This document shows, in pieces, positions 1 to 5,392 of a stretch of 5,532 nucleotides of DNA (its first letter is position 1; every line of letters starts with the position of its first letter). Location: NCBI GenBank assembly GCA_023412635.1, contig JAEYNI010000303.1, positions 1-5,532 on the forward strand. Direction: 5' to 3'. The translations under genes and the position numbers were made by a program. Below the pieces are notes generated by a model that saw only the letters and a list, made by a program, of their open reading frames with translations, was not told the DNA's origin and ran no database searches. This DNA is from Bacillota bacterium (GTDB lineage Bacteria > Bacillota > Clostridia > Acetivibrionales > DSM-1351).

Positions 1-2
1 AC

Positions 3-1349
3 TCGCCTGACAGGATTATTATTGAATACAACGGAACCTGGGAAATCGGCGGATTTTTAAGACTTAGACTTCCGGAACACTTGAGTGTTGAAAAAATAAT
101 TACCTTGGCTGACATGAACACCTTTCAGCTTTACATGAGTAATATGGGTAATATAATGACTGAGCAGTTTTCAAATAGCGATGTGATTTTGCTGATTAAC
201 AGTAACAACCCGGTTAAAACCCATATGAAAAGCATAAAAAGGACCCTGAAGAGTATAAACAGACATGCGGATATCAGGGAACTAAAAAATAGCCGTGAGG
301 AAGAAGAGCTTCTGGAGATATTGGAAATCAGCCCTGCTGGCATTGGGAATATTACTAAGAAATTTATATGGTTAATCATCCCGCTAATAACATTATTTTT
401 TATATATATTTCTTCCCAGGCTAAGATTAATGGGGAACTATTAACAACAATTCAAAGCCTGAACACTATTTTCATCAGTATATTAATTCAAGCACTGCCT
501 TTTATAATTATTGGGGTATTTGTTTCATCCTTTTTACAGGTTTACATCAGTGATGAAAGAATTATCGGTCTTTTCACAAGGTATAGGGGAATAGGCTTTG
601 TAATAGCAATATTGCTGGGTGTATGCTTTCCCGTGTGTGATTGTGCCATGGCCCCCATTACTGCCAGAATGGCAAGGAAGGGGGTACCGGTTTGCTTTGT
701 AACAGCCTTTTTACTTGCAGCTCCAGTAGTAAACCCTGTCGTAATATTATCAACCTTTTATGCATTTCCGGAGGACCCCAAAATCGTCTTCCTCCGGATT
801 ACCTTTGGCATATCAATTGCTTTATTAACCGGTCTATTTGTTAAGTTGGCAGGAGTAACCGCCCAAAGTGCTATAAGAGAAAAAATATACAATAATTCTA
901 TGTGTTCGGTTGATTATGCGGGTAGAATGCAGGATTACGGCTTTAATTCAAAACTAAGGACACTGGTACTCCACTCAGGAAAAGAATTTTTTAAGTTGTC
1001 TAAGTATGTAATACTTGGAGCTTTCATAACCTCACTTTTTCAAATCCTAGCGGAAAGGAACTCTCTTTCGGGCAGTAGTGTCAAACCTATGCTTGTTTTG
1101 CTGGCGATGACTCTAACCTCAATGTTGATGTCAGTATGTTCAACCTCTAATGCCTTTATGGCTAAAAGCTTCTCCTACAGTTTTCCTCTGTATTCGGTGA
1201 TTTATTATATGGTAATGGGTCCAATGTTGGATATAAAAAATATTCTGATGCTATCTGGCTCCTATAAAATAAAGTTCCTCGCTGAACTGGTTTTCGTCAT
1301 ATTGACAGTGGGGATATTTGTTTTCTCGTTTGGGGCACTGCTGGTTTAA
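3..1349 (+). CDS. CobW-like domain (partial) fused to DUF318/ArsP-type permease, 5' end outside window
   Basis: The frame is open to the left edge (first full codon at 3), so the gene starts upstream; TTG 81 is only an internal codon without a ribosome site. The visible protein has 448 residues. About the first 95 resemble the C-terminal half of a CobW/COG0523 P-loop domain: IIIEYNGTW (15-41) matches the ETSG-like block, ADMNTFQLY and the segment MTEQFSNSDVILLINSNN match the family's 'D..f..y ... EQ...aDvill NKxD' region, and INRHADI follows. NKxD is degenerate here (NSNN, 198-209). From about 357 there are roughly nine hydrophobic segments of a COG0701 permease, with the paired signatures PVCDCAMAPI (CDC at 636-644), FLLAAPVVNP, CSTSNAF (1137-1157) and GPMLDIKN. 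The family is predicted to move metals or metalloids across the membrane; substrate unknown. The DUF1980 gene follows after 24 bases. Family assignment is secure; the domain fusion is read directly from one uninterrupted frame. Confidence 0.88.
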   Translation, partial: SPDRIIIEYNGTWEIGGFLRLRLPEHLSVEKIITLADMNTFQLYMSNMGNIMTEQFSNSDVILLINSNNPVKTHMKSIKRTLKSINRHADIRELKNSREEEELLEILEISPAGIGNITKKFIWLIIPLITLFFIYISSQAKINGELLTTIQSLNTIFISILIQALPFIIIGVFVSSFLQVYISDERIIGLFTRYRGIGFVIAILLGVCFPVCDCAMAPITARMARKGVPVCFVTAFLLAAPVVNPVVILSTFYAFPEDPKIVFLRITFGISIALLTGLFVKLAGVTAQSAIREKIYNNSMCSVDYAGRMQDYGFNSKLRTLVLHSGKEFFKLSKYVILGAFITSLFQILAERNSLSGSSVKPMLVLLAMTLTSMLMSVCSTSNAFMAKSFSYSFPLYSVIYYMVMGPMLDIKNILMLSGSYKIKFLAELVFVILTVGIFVFSFGALLV

Positions 1350-1361
1350 GTAGTATAAATG

Positions 1362-1368
1362 AAGGTGG
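1362..1368 (+). promoter_or_regulatory. Ribosome binding site fixing the DUF1980 start
   Basis: AAGGTGG lies 5 bases before ATG 1374. It overlaps the first codons of the longer reading that would start at ATG 1359, which itself is preceded only by A/T-rich sequence. This favours 1374 as the start. Confidence 0.7.
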
Positions 1369-1373
1369 AAGCT

Positions 1374-2129
1374 ATGAAGAAGATAAACTTTGAATGCCTT
1401 ATGCAGATAGTAATATTACTGATTATGACTGGTATCCTCATCACGGCTCTATTGATGGATGCCATAAAGCACTATATTCATCCGAGAACAAACAAATATC
1501 TGTGGTTTTCAGCCGTAGCATTATTAGCTATTGCCCTTTCCATGCTTCCGGCACTTTTTAGACCCAAACGAAAAGCAAACTATTTTTCATGCTTAATTCT
1601 TCTGATTCCGATAATATCAGGTACTATTATTCCTGCGACTTCGGGAGGATATTTAAGAGAAAACGACCAGCTAAATAACCCTCAAAGGACTTCTGTAAAA
1701 CAGAGCAGCCTCAATGCCTATAAAAGTTTGAATAGAACAAACTCCGAAAAGCATAATGCTGAGAATCACATATCAGTAGTTGGTGACGATGAATACCTTA
1801 AATGGTATATGAAGGTTAGCAATGATCCCGAAGCTTATAGGGGGAAAACTATAAAGGTCAAAGGCCGAGTATTCAAGCGGGAGGATTTCAATATGAATGA
1901 ATTTGTTCTTGCCAGAATGGCCATGAGTTGCTGTGCTGCTGACCTCGCTCCTGTTGGCTTTCTGTGCAAAAGCGACAGAGCGCGGGAGTTTAAAAACGGT
2001 GAGTGGATATACATAACTGCTGTAATAAAAATAGAGTACGAACAGCATATGAAAAGCAAGCTTCCCGTACTATACGCACATGATATCATCAGAACAGAAA
2101 AACCTGAGGTTGAATATGTTTATCCATGA
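1374..2129 (+). CDS. DUF1980 / TIGR03943 family membrane protein (putative permease partner)
   Basis: The 251-residue protein has a membrane N-terminus: hydrophobic stretches at about residues 9-30, 43-60 and 71-88, with the family's YIHPR motif between the first two. A polar linker follows (about 95-135). The soluble C-terminal domain (about 137-251) reads EYLKWYMKVSNDPEAYRGK, then FVLARMAMSCCAAD (Cys186-Cys187), and ends EYVYP. This matches TIGR03943/COG3689, proteins usually encoded beside a DUF318 permease and often near CobW-type metal chaperones. It is probably the second subunit of the complex made with the upstream gene; the paired Cys could bind metal (inference). An in-frame ATG at 1359 has no ribosome site. 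ATG 1374 is preferred because AAGGTGG (1362-1368) sits 5 bases upstream. Co-transcription with the upstream permease is likely, as there is no terminator in the gap. Confidence 0.88.
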   Translation: MKKINFECLMQIVILLIMTGILITALLMDAIKHYIHPRTNKYLWFSAVALLAIALSMLPALFRPKRKANYFSCLILLIPIISGTIIPATSGGYLRENDQLNNPQRTSVKQSSLNAYKSLNRTNSEKHNAENHISVVGDDEYLKWYMKVSNDPEAYRGKTIKVKGRVFKREDFNMNEFVLARMAMSCCAADLAPVGFLCKSDRAREFKNGEWIYITAVIKIEYEQHMKSKLPVLYAHDIIRTEKPEVEYVYP

Positions 2130-2344
2130 ACCGGAACCTGCTCGTAAATAACCCGCACATTTATTCCTTGATTATAATTACCGGAGTTTTTTTCGAAAAT
2201 TGTCAAACCGCCGACATGTTCGGCTTCTTCAGGTACAGACATTTTGAAATAGTATGTGACCCCCTTTACGATCCAAACAGACATACTTTTGTAAAGGAAC
2301 TGTATTGGAACGAAGATGGATCACCTGACTTCGGAAAACCCTAA
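2126..2344 (+). pseudogene. C-terminal remnant of a GH43-family glycosidase
   Basis: A 72-codon frame begins with an ATG that overlaps the stop of the DUF1980 gene (ATGA). Its first ~35 codons resemble nothing I recognise. From about 2231 to the stop it reads like the extreme C-terminus of a GH43 enzyme (arabinofuranosidase/xylosidase group): the segments HFEIVCDPLYDPNRHTF and WNEDGSPDFGKP match the family's 'EI.GDPLYDPNRHT' and 'W..DG.PDFG.P' blocks. Intact GH43 enzymes are several hundred residues long, and the beta-propeller with its catalytic acids is missing, so the piece cannot be active. It is probably a deletion scar that joined the tail of an old GH43 gene to the end of the metal operon. 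The overlap could allow coupled translation of a short peptide, but a function is doubtful. The GH43 call is from memory of the motif and rests on about 37 residues. Confidence 0.6.
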
Positions 2345-2378
2345 GAGAACTGAAACATGTTATTTCTCCAAGACGGAG

Positions 2379-2409
2379 GCACTACAGCTAAACAGTAGTG
2401 CATTTTTTT
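2379..2409 (+). terminator. Rho-independent terminator after the metal operon and GH43 remnant
   Basis: A perfect 7-bp stem, GCACTAC (2379-2385) with GTAGTGC (2395-2401), has a 9-base loop and is followed by A and seven T residues (2403-2409). It lies 35 bases after the GH43-remnant stop and 43 bases before the candidate -10 of the next gene. It therefore separates the left-hand operon from the BtrH-like gene. Confidence 0.88.
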
Positions 2410-2423
2410 GTCAGAAAAGGTAA

Positions 2424-2452
2424 TTGAAAACATATACAATAAGATATAAAAT
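2424..2452 (+). promoter_or_regulatory. Candidate sigma-A promoter for the BtrH-like gene
   Basis: TTGAAA (2424-2429) and TAAAAT (2447-2452) are spaced by 17 bases, just after the terminator at 2379-2409 and about 45 bases before the preferred start codon. The region is A/T rich, so other registers (for example TATAAA at 2445) are possible. The position makes sense because the terminator isolates this gene from the upstream operon. Confidence 0.4.
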
Positions 2453-2482
2453 TGGATTATATGAAAAATAATGTAATTAGAG

Positions 2483-2488
2483 AGGTGG
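2483..2488 (+). promoter_or_regulatory. Ribosome binding site fixing the BtrH-like start
   Basis: AGGTGG (continuing GAG) lies 8 bases before ATG 2497. The longer in-frame starts, TTG 2452 and ATG 2461, have no purine-rich site upstream. A third ATG at 2492 is out of frame. Confidence 0.65.
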
Positions 2489-2496
2489 GAGATGAA

Positions 2497-3591
2497 ATGT
2501 CATTGATAAACTCAAGTCTGAAGGATTTAAGTTTTTTTAAGGAAAAAGACGGAACAACAGATATGTTTTCATTGCAGTTAAACTGTTTTGAGACCTCTGT
2601 TTACAACATACTTCTGAACCAATTTAAATTGGATAAAAAGCAAATTGCAGCCCTGTTCATAAGAGATATCAATCCTACCTGCTGGATTAACAGGACGACA
2701 GGAAATTACCGTATGTATAATTTAAGCAGAAATATCACTCCCTTATGGACGAAATACGTTAAAGTGAATACATATGTCAGAGAAGGTGACCGAGAATCGG
2801 TAAAGTATATAGAAGAACTTTTGAATCGAGGTCAGATGGTAATTATTAATACGATATTTGAAATTTTAAGCTTTTACAGAAGATATAATCCTGCCTATGA
2901 TACTAAAGATTATAATCCGGGGGCTGAGGATCACTTTTGTATAATTTTGCACCATGATATGGAAAATTTTTATTATGTTGAAAAAATTCCATATACCGTA
3001 ATAATGGATAACTATGTCCCGTATGAGTTTAACAATCAGATAGGAATTATACCAAAATGTGATATAGAAAGAGCTACAAACCTTTACATGAAATGCTGCT
3101 CCTTGGAGGTAAGAGAAGATGAACTTAATGGAGAAGAGTTAAAAAAGGATGTTGCAAACCTTTTCCAAAGGATGGCAGATAACTTTTCGGCACCCGAGAT
3201 ACAGGACGGACTATATACAAGGTATTATGGCAAACAGGCCATTGAGCAGTTTGCCGGATTATGTGATGAACAATTCAATATGGAGGATTATTACAAATCC
3301 GAAGGTTGGCCTGTCCTTGATAGAATAAGTTATGATATTTGGATGCTGCACGGTGCCAGGGCTCTTCTGCTTGAATATATAAAGCTTAAGAAGGTCGAAC
3401 TGGATTATTCGGGAAACCCGGAGCTCCTTTTGGCAAAAGTGCTGGAAACCAAAACACAATGGGAGATAATGGAAAAAACACTAAATAAAAATGTACTTCT
3501 TGGAGAGCCTCTGGACTCAAAAATTGGAGACCGCTTAAGGCAACAGTTGACGTCGGAAATAGCGCTATCAGAGCTATTAAGAAGTTTTTAG
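2497..3591 (+). CDS. BtrH_N-like (butirosin biosynthesis protein H family) cysteine-protease-fold protein
   Basis: The 364-residue soluble protein has no signal peptide or membrane segment. The N-terminal half resembles BtrH_N, a papain-like fold whose founder, BtrH, transfers an acyl group from an acyl carrier protein in butirosin synthesis. Visible features are LNCFETSVYNIL with candidate nucleophile Cys30 at the head of a helix, EDHFCIILHHD with candidate His146, and VIMDNYVP with candidate Asp171. The C-terminal ~180 residues are charged and mostly helical (ELKKDVANLFQRM, then a GLYTRYYGKQAIEQFAGL segment), in the place where related proteins carry a DUF4872-type domain. It stands alone between two terminator-like hairpins, with no peptide-synthetase, polyketide or carrier-protein gene visible, so its substrate cannot be inferred. 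An amide- or ester-forming acyltransferase or a peptidase is plausible. The start at 2497 rests on its ribosome site; the frame extends to TTG 2452 without one. Confidence 0.7.
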   Translation: MSLINSSLKDLSFFKEKDGTTDMFSLQLNCFETSVYNILLNQFKLDKKQIAALFIRDINPTCWINRTTGNYRMYNLSRNITPLWTKYVKVNTYVREGDRESVKYIEELLNRGQMVIINTIFEILSFYRRYNPAYDTKDYNPGAEDHFCIILHHDMENFYYVEKIPYTVIMDNYVPYEFNNQIGIIPKCDIERATNLYMKCCSLEVREDELNGEELKKDVANLFQRMADNFSAPEIQDGLYTRYYGKQAIEQFAGLCDEQFNMEDYYKSEGWPVLDRISYDIWMLHGARALLLEYIKLKKVELDYSGNPELLLAKVLETKTQWEIMEKTLNKNVLLGEPLDSKIGDRLRQQLTSEIALSELLRSF

Positions 3592-3611
3592 GAATTAAAT
3601 ATATAGTCGTT

Positions 3612-3646
3612 CAACTGCGAGTAATACTCATGTGCATAATCAGTTG
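3612..3646. terminator. Possible bidirectional terminator between convergent genes
   Basis: CAACTG (3612-3617) pairs with CAGTTG (3641-3646), with a small inner hairpin GAGT-aat-ACTC (3620-3630). The flanks are T-rich on the + side (GTTTATTG) and moderately A/T-rich on the other. It sits in the 68-base gap between the 3' ends of the BtrH-like gene and the GH130 remnant. The stem is short and the T-run is broken, so the call is weak. Confidence 0.3.
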
Positions 3647-3659
3647 GTTTATTGATTTG

Positions 3660-4412
3660 TTAGAGCTCGATCTTCTTACATTTTATCAATTCAAGGTTTT
3701 TTGAAATAAGTTCAATCCTCTGCTGTACGCAGGCATAGCTTCTTAACGGATCCTCGGGAGTATTCATAACGTAATCCAGCATCTTATCAACTGTTGTAGT
3801 TGCAACGTGACATCTGGTGTCGGAAGAGGCATAATAAATGAATATTTCTCCGTTAGCCCTTACTACGCCACCGTTGCAGAATATAACATTGGAAACATCG
3901 CCAATCCTCTCTTCACCCTCGGGAGCTATTAAGAAGCCTCCGGGGCATTTGATGACCTGCTCGGGATGTTCAAGGTCAGACAGGAAGGCATATACAACGT
4001 AGCGTAGTCCGGCTGCGGTATTTCTTACTCCGTGTGCAATATGGAGCCAGCCTTTGGGAGTTTTTATGGGCGCAGGGCCCTGTCCGTTTTTAACTTCTTT
4101 TATTGTGTGATATTCCTTACATTCCATCAGAATTTCTTCATCTATACGTGGGTTTTCCATACTATCTGTGAAACCGAAGCCTATGCCGCCGCCCTTGCCC
4201 GTTTCTATAAAACCATCCTGGGGCCTGGTGTACAGGGCATATTTACCGTTAATGAACTCAGGATGAAGTACAACGTTGCGCTGCTGAGGTGATGTTGTCT
4301 TCAAATCAGGCAGTCGCTCCCAGGTCTTCAAACTCATTGTTCTTGCTATACCACAGGCAGCGATAGCACTTGAGGTATCTCCAAAAGGTGCATCAGGATC
4401 GGCAATGACAGA
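3660..4412 (-). pseudogene. 5'-truncated GH130 mannosylglucose phosphorylase (4-O-beta-D-mannosyl-D-glucose phosphorylase type)
   Basis: The frame reads DPDAPFGDTSSAIAACGIAR, WERLPDLKTTSPQQRNVVLHPEF, YALYTRPQDGFI, then GGGIGFGF, a KGWLHIAHGVR block and FIYYASSDTR, ending naturally with LISKNLELI. This is the C-terminal ~60% of the GH130 subfamily that phosphorolyses mannosyl-glucose in mannan breakdown (cytoplasmic, about 390 residues when intact). Homology extends upstream of the first in-frame ATG (4335-4337), which has no ribosome site, and stops near 4403; a stop codon lies at 4413-4415. In family members a YDMR block carrying the catalytic Asp, then an ERK block, come just before DPDAP. 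Both are absent here, so the product should be inactive. No other lesion was seen in the remaining frame, which suggests a fairly recent N-terminal deletion. A divergent LacI remnant lies 85 bases beyond the break and may once have regulated it. Confidence 0.85.
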
Positions 4413-4435
4413 TTAATCGGAACGGGCACTAAGCG

Positions 4436-4450
4436 GCTTTGCGAAGCAAA
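4436..4450. promoter_or_regulatory. Candidate LacI-type operator overlapping the -35 box
   Basis: TTTGC-GAA-GCAAA (4438-4450) is a perfect interrupted palindrome, nested with the 10/12 palindrome GCTTTGCGAAGC (4436-4447). It covers the -35 hexamer of the LacI-remnant promoter, the position expected for autoregulation. Assigning it to the lost LacI protein is inference. Confidence 0.35.
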
Positions 4451-4466
4451 TTTCTTGTGTTATAAT
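4439..4466 (+). promoter_or_regulatory. Strong sigma-A promoter of the LacI remnant
   Basis: TTGCGA (4439-4444, four of six consensus bases) and a perfect TATAAT (4461-4466) are spaced by 16 bases. Transcription would start near 4473, about 24 bases before ATG 4497. No terminator is visible between here and the YaiI-family gene at 4645, so this promoter may now drive that gene. Confidence 0.7.
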
Positions 4467-4496
4467 GCATTACATAATCATCACAACGGAGGAACT

Positions 4497-4607
4497 ATGC
4501 CAAAAAAAGTAACAATGGATTCCATTGCACTAAAGCTGGAGAGCCCACAGAAAAAATCCTTCTGTCGGCAGATATCATAGAAAGGCAATCGGTTAAAATA
4601 ATCTAGT
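4497..4607 (+). pseudogene. Internally deleted LacI-family transcriptional regulator (36 codons left)
   Basis: GGAGG (4488-4492) lies 4 bases before an ATG opening a 36-codon frame. It begins MPKKVTMDSIALKLE, the first turn and helix of a LacI-type helix-turn-helix ('MPKKVTM.DIA..LGVS'). It ends SADIIERQSVKII, the conserved LacI C-terminus ('p.LI.RqS'). The recognition helix, hinge, sugar-binding domain and dimer interface, some 300 residues, are missing between. The junction lies near codons 15-20, and the two ends are still in one frame, so the deletion is a multiple of three or was accidentally so. The product cannot bind DNA or sugar. It is divergent from the truncated GH130 gene, a usual arrangement for a local sugar regulator. 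The motif reading is clear at both ends; the exact breakpoint cannot be set without an intact homologue. Confidence 0.72.
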
Positions 4608-4644
4608 ATAAAATTAATTTAGATTTAGCTGTTAATTTCTTTGT

Positions 4645-5097
4645 ATGGGAGGTGGTTTTATTCAGATTCTCGTTGATGCTGATGCATGCCCGGTTAAGGA
4701 TATAATAGTAAGAAATGCAAAAAAACGCGGCATACCTGTGACCATGATAATAGATACCAGTCATGAGCTCTTTGACGGGTACAGTACCGTAGTAATCGTC
4801 GATAAAGCAAGGGACAGCGTTGATATAAAACTTATAAACCTTCTTAATCGTGGTGATATAGTGGTAACACAGGATTACGGTGTTGCAGCCATGGGTCTGG
4901 GTAAGGGGGCAAAAGTATTAAATCAGAATGGACTTGTCTATAACGATAGTAACATAGACAGGCTGCTGTTTGAAAGGCATCTTGGTCAGAAGGTCCGTAG
5001 AGCCGGGGGTAGAACCGGTTCCATAAAAAAGCGGTCCAAGGAAAATGACGAGGCGTTTGAAAAGGCGTTGATAAAGCTGCTGGAAGAAGTCGAATAA
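4645..5097 (+). CDS. YaiI/YqxD family (UPF0178, DUF188) protein, PIN-like domain; true start probably ATT 4660
   Basis: The frame has 150 residues from ATG 4645 and 145 from ATT 4660, and covers the whole family length. Signatures are ILVDADACPVK at the N-terminus with its Asp pair, GDIVVTQDYGVAAMGL in the middle, NIDRLLFERHLGQKVRRAGG, and a final Lys/Glu-rich helix. DUF188 proteins are cytoplasmic and belong to the PIN-like fold. The conserved acids could bind a metal, but no reaction is firmly established. The start is odd: the only good Shine-Dalgarno, GGGAGGTGG (4647-4655), lies inside the ATG 4645 reading, four bases before ATT 4660. Starting at ATT gives (M)QILVDADACP, matching the family's usual short lead before VDADACP. 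It may be transcribed from the surviving LacI promoter. The 67-base gap to the DUF1653 gene has no terminator, so the two may be co-transcribed. Confidence 0.88.
   Translation: MGGGFIQILVDADACPVKDIIVRNAKKRGIPVTMIIDTSHELFDGYSTVVIVDKARDSVDIKLINLLNRGDIVVTQDYGVAAMGLGKGAKVLNQNGLVYNDSNIDRLLFERHLGQKVRRAGGRTGSIKKRSKENDEAFEKALIKLLEEVE
4647..4655 (+). promoter_or_regulatory. Ribosome binding site implying an ATT start codon
   Basis: GGGAGGTGG overlaps the last base of ATG 4645 and stands four T residues before ATT 4660. Nothing purine-rich precedes ATG 4645 (the bases there are gttaatttctttgt). The site therefore argues against that ATG and for the rare ATT codon. Confidence 0.55.
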
Positions 5098-5153
5098 AGT
5101 GAAAAGTGAAAGACTAAAAGTGGAAGATGAATAGTGAAGAGTTAAGGATGGAT
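5098..5153 (+). repeat. Degenerate tandem heptamer repeat, consensus AGTGAAA
   Basis: Starting at the base after the yaiI-family stop, the gap can be read as eight successive 7-base units. Units 1 and 2 are AGTGAAA exactly, unit 4 is AGTGGAA and unit 6 is AGTGAAG; units 3, 5, 7 and 8 are more diverged. The phase is held to about 5153, just before the ribosome site of the next gene. It looks like a decayed short tandem repeat; no function is known. Confidence 0.5.
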
Positions 5154-5164
5154 AGGAGTTCAGT

Positions 5165-5380
5165 ATGAAACAAATCAAACCGGGAAAATACAGACATTTT
5201 AAAGGTAATGAATATAAAGTGCTTTATATTGCCAGACACAGTGAAACCCTTGAGGATATGGTGGTTTACCAGGCATTATATGGGGAAATGGGTATATGGG
5301 TACGACCTGCTGCCATGTGGAATGAAATAATTGAACGAGACGGTCTGACCTTTAGACGATTTGAATATATCGGAGAATAA
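5165..5380 (+). CDS. DUF1653 domain protein
   Basis: This 71-residue protein consists of one DUF1653 domain: PGKYRHFKGNEYKVLYIARHSETLE, then VVYQALYG, then IWVRPAAMW, and RRFEYIG at the end. All the usual family blocks are present and the length is typical. It is small, cytoplasmic and probably all-beta, with conserved His and aromatic residues; its molecular function is not known. AGGAG (5154-5158) lies 6 bases before the ATG. It may be co-transcribed with the YaiI-family gene. The inverted-repeat element begins 13 bases after its stop, so a 3' UTR role for that element is possible. Confidence 0.88.
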   Translation: MKQIKPGKYRHFKGNEYKVLYIARHSETLEDMVVYQALYGEMGIWVRPAAMWNEIIERDGLTFRRFEYIGE

Positions 5381-5392
5381 TGAAAGGCTCAT

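Noticed and set aside
81..83. TTG 81 as the start of the permease gene
   Set aside because: No ribosome site, and the frame upstream to the window edge encodes a family-like EYNG block, so the gene starts outside.
131..379. 82-codon frame on the - strand opposite the CobW-like segment
   Set aside because: Low-complexity Ser/Phe/Leu translation with no recognisable motif, fully opposite a well supported coding frame.
1773..2089. Two overlapping - strand frames (91 and 84 codons) opposite the DUF1980 gene
   Set aside because: They overlap each other and the conserved CCAAD domain coding sequence; no family motif and no convincing ribosome site.
4032..4292. 86-codon + strand frame opposite the GH130 remnant
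   Set aside because: The antisense frame matches GH130 blocks throughout; this one has no recognisable content.
4608..4644. A separate promoter for the YaiI-family gene using TATAAAAT at 4608-4615
   Set aside because: No acceptable -35 hexamer lies 15-19 bases upstream; A/T richness alone explains the match.
4918..5178. 86-codon - strand frame opposite the end of the YaiI-family gene and the heptamer repeat
   Set aside because: Its Ser/Phe/Leu-rich sequence is largely the complement of the repeat and of a conserved C-terminus.
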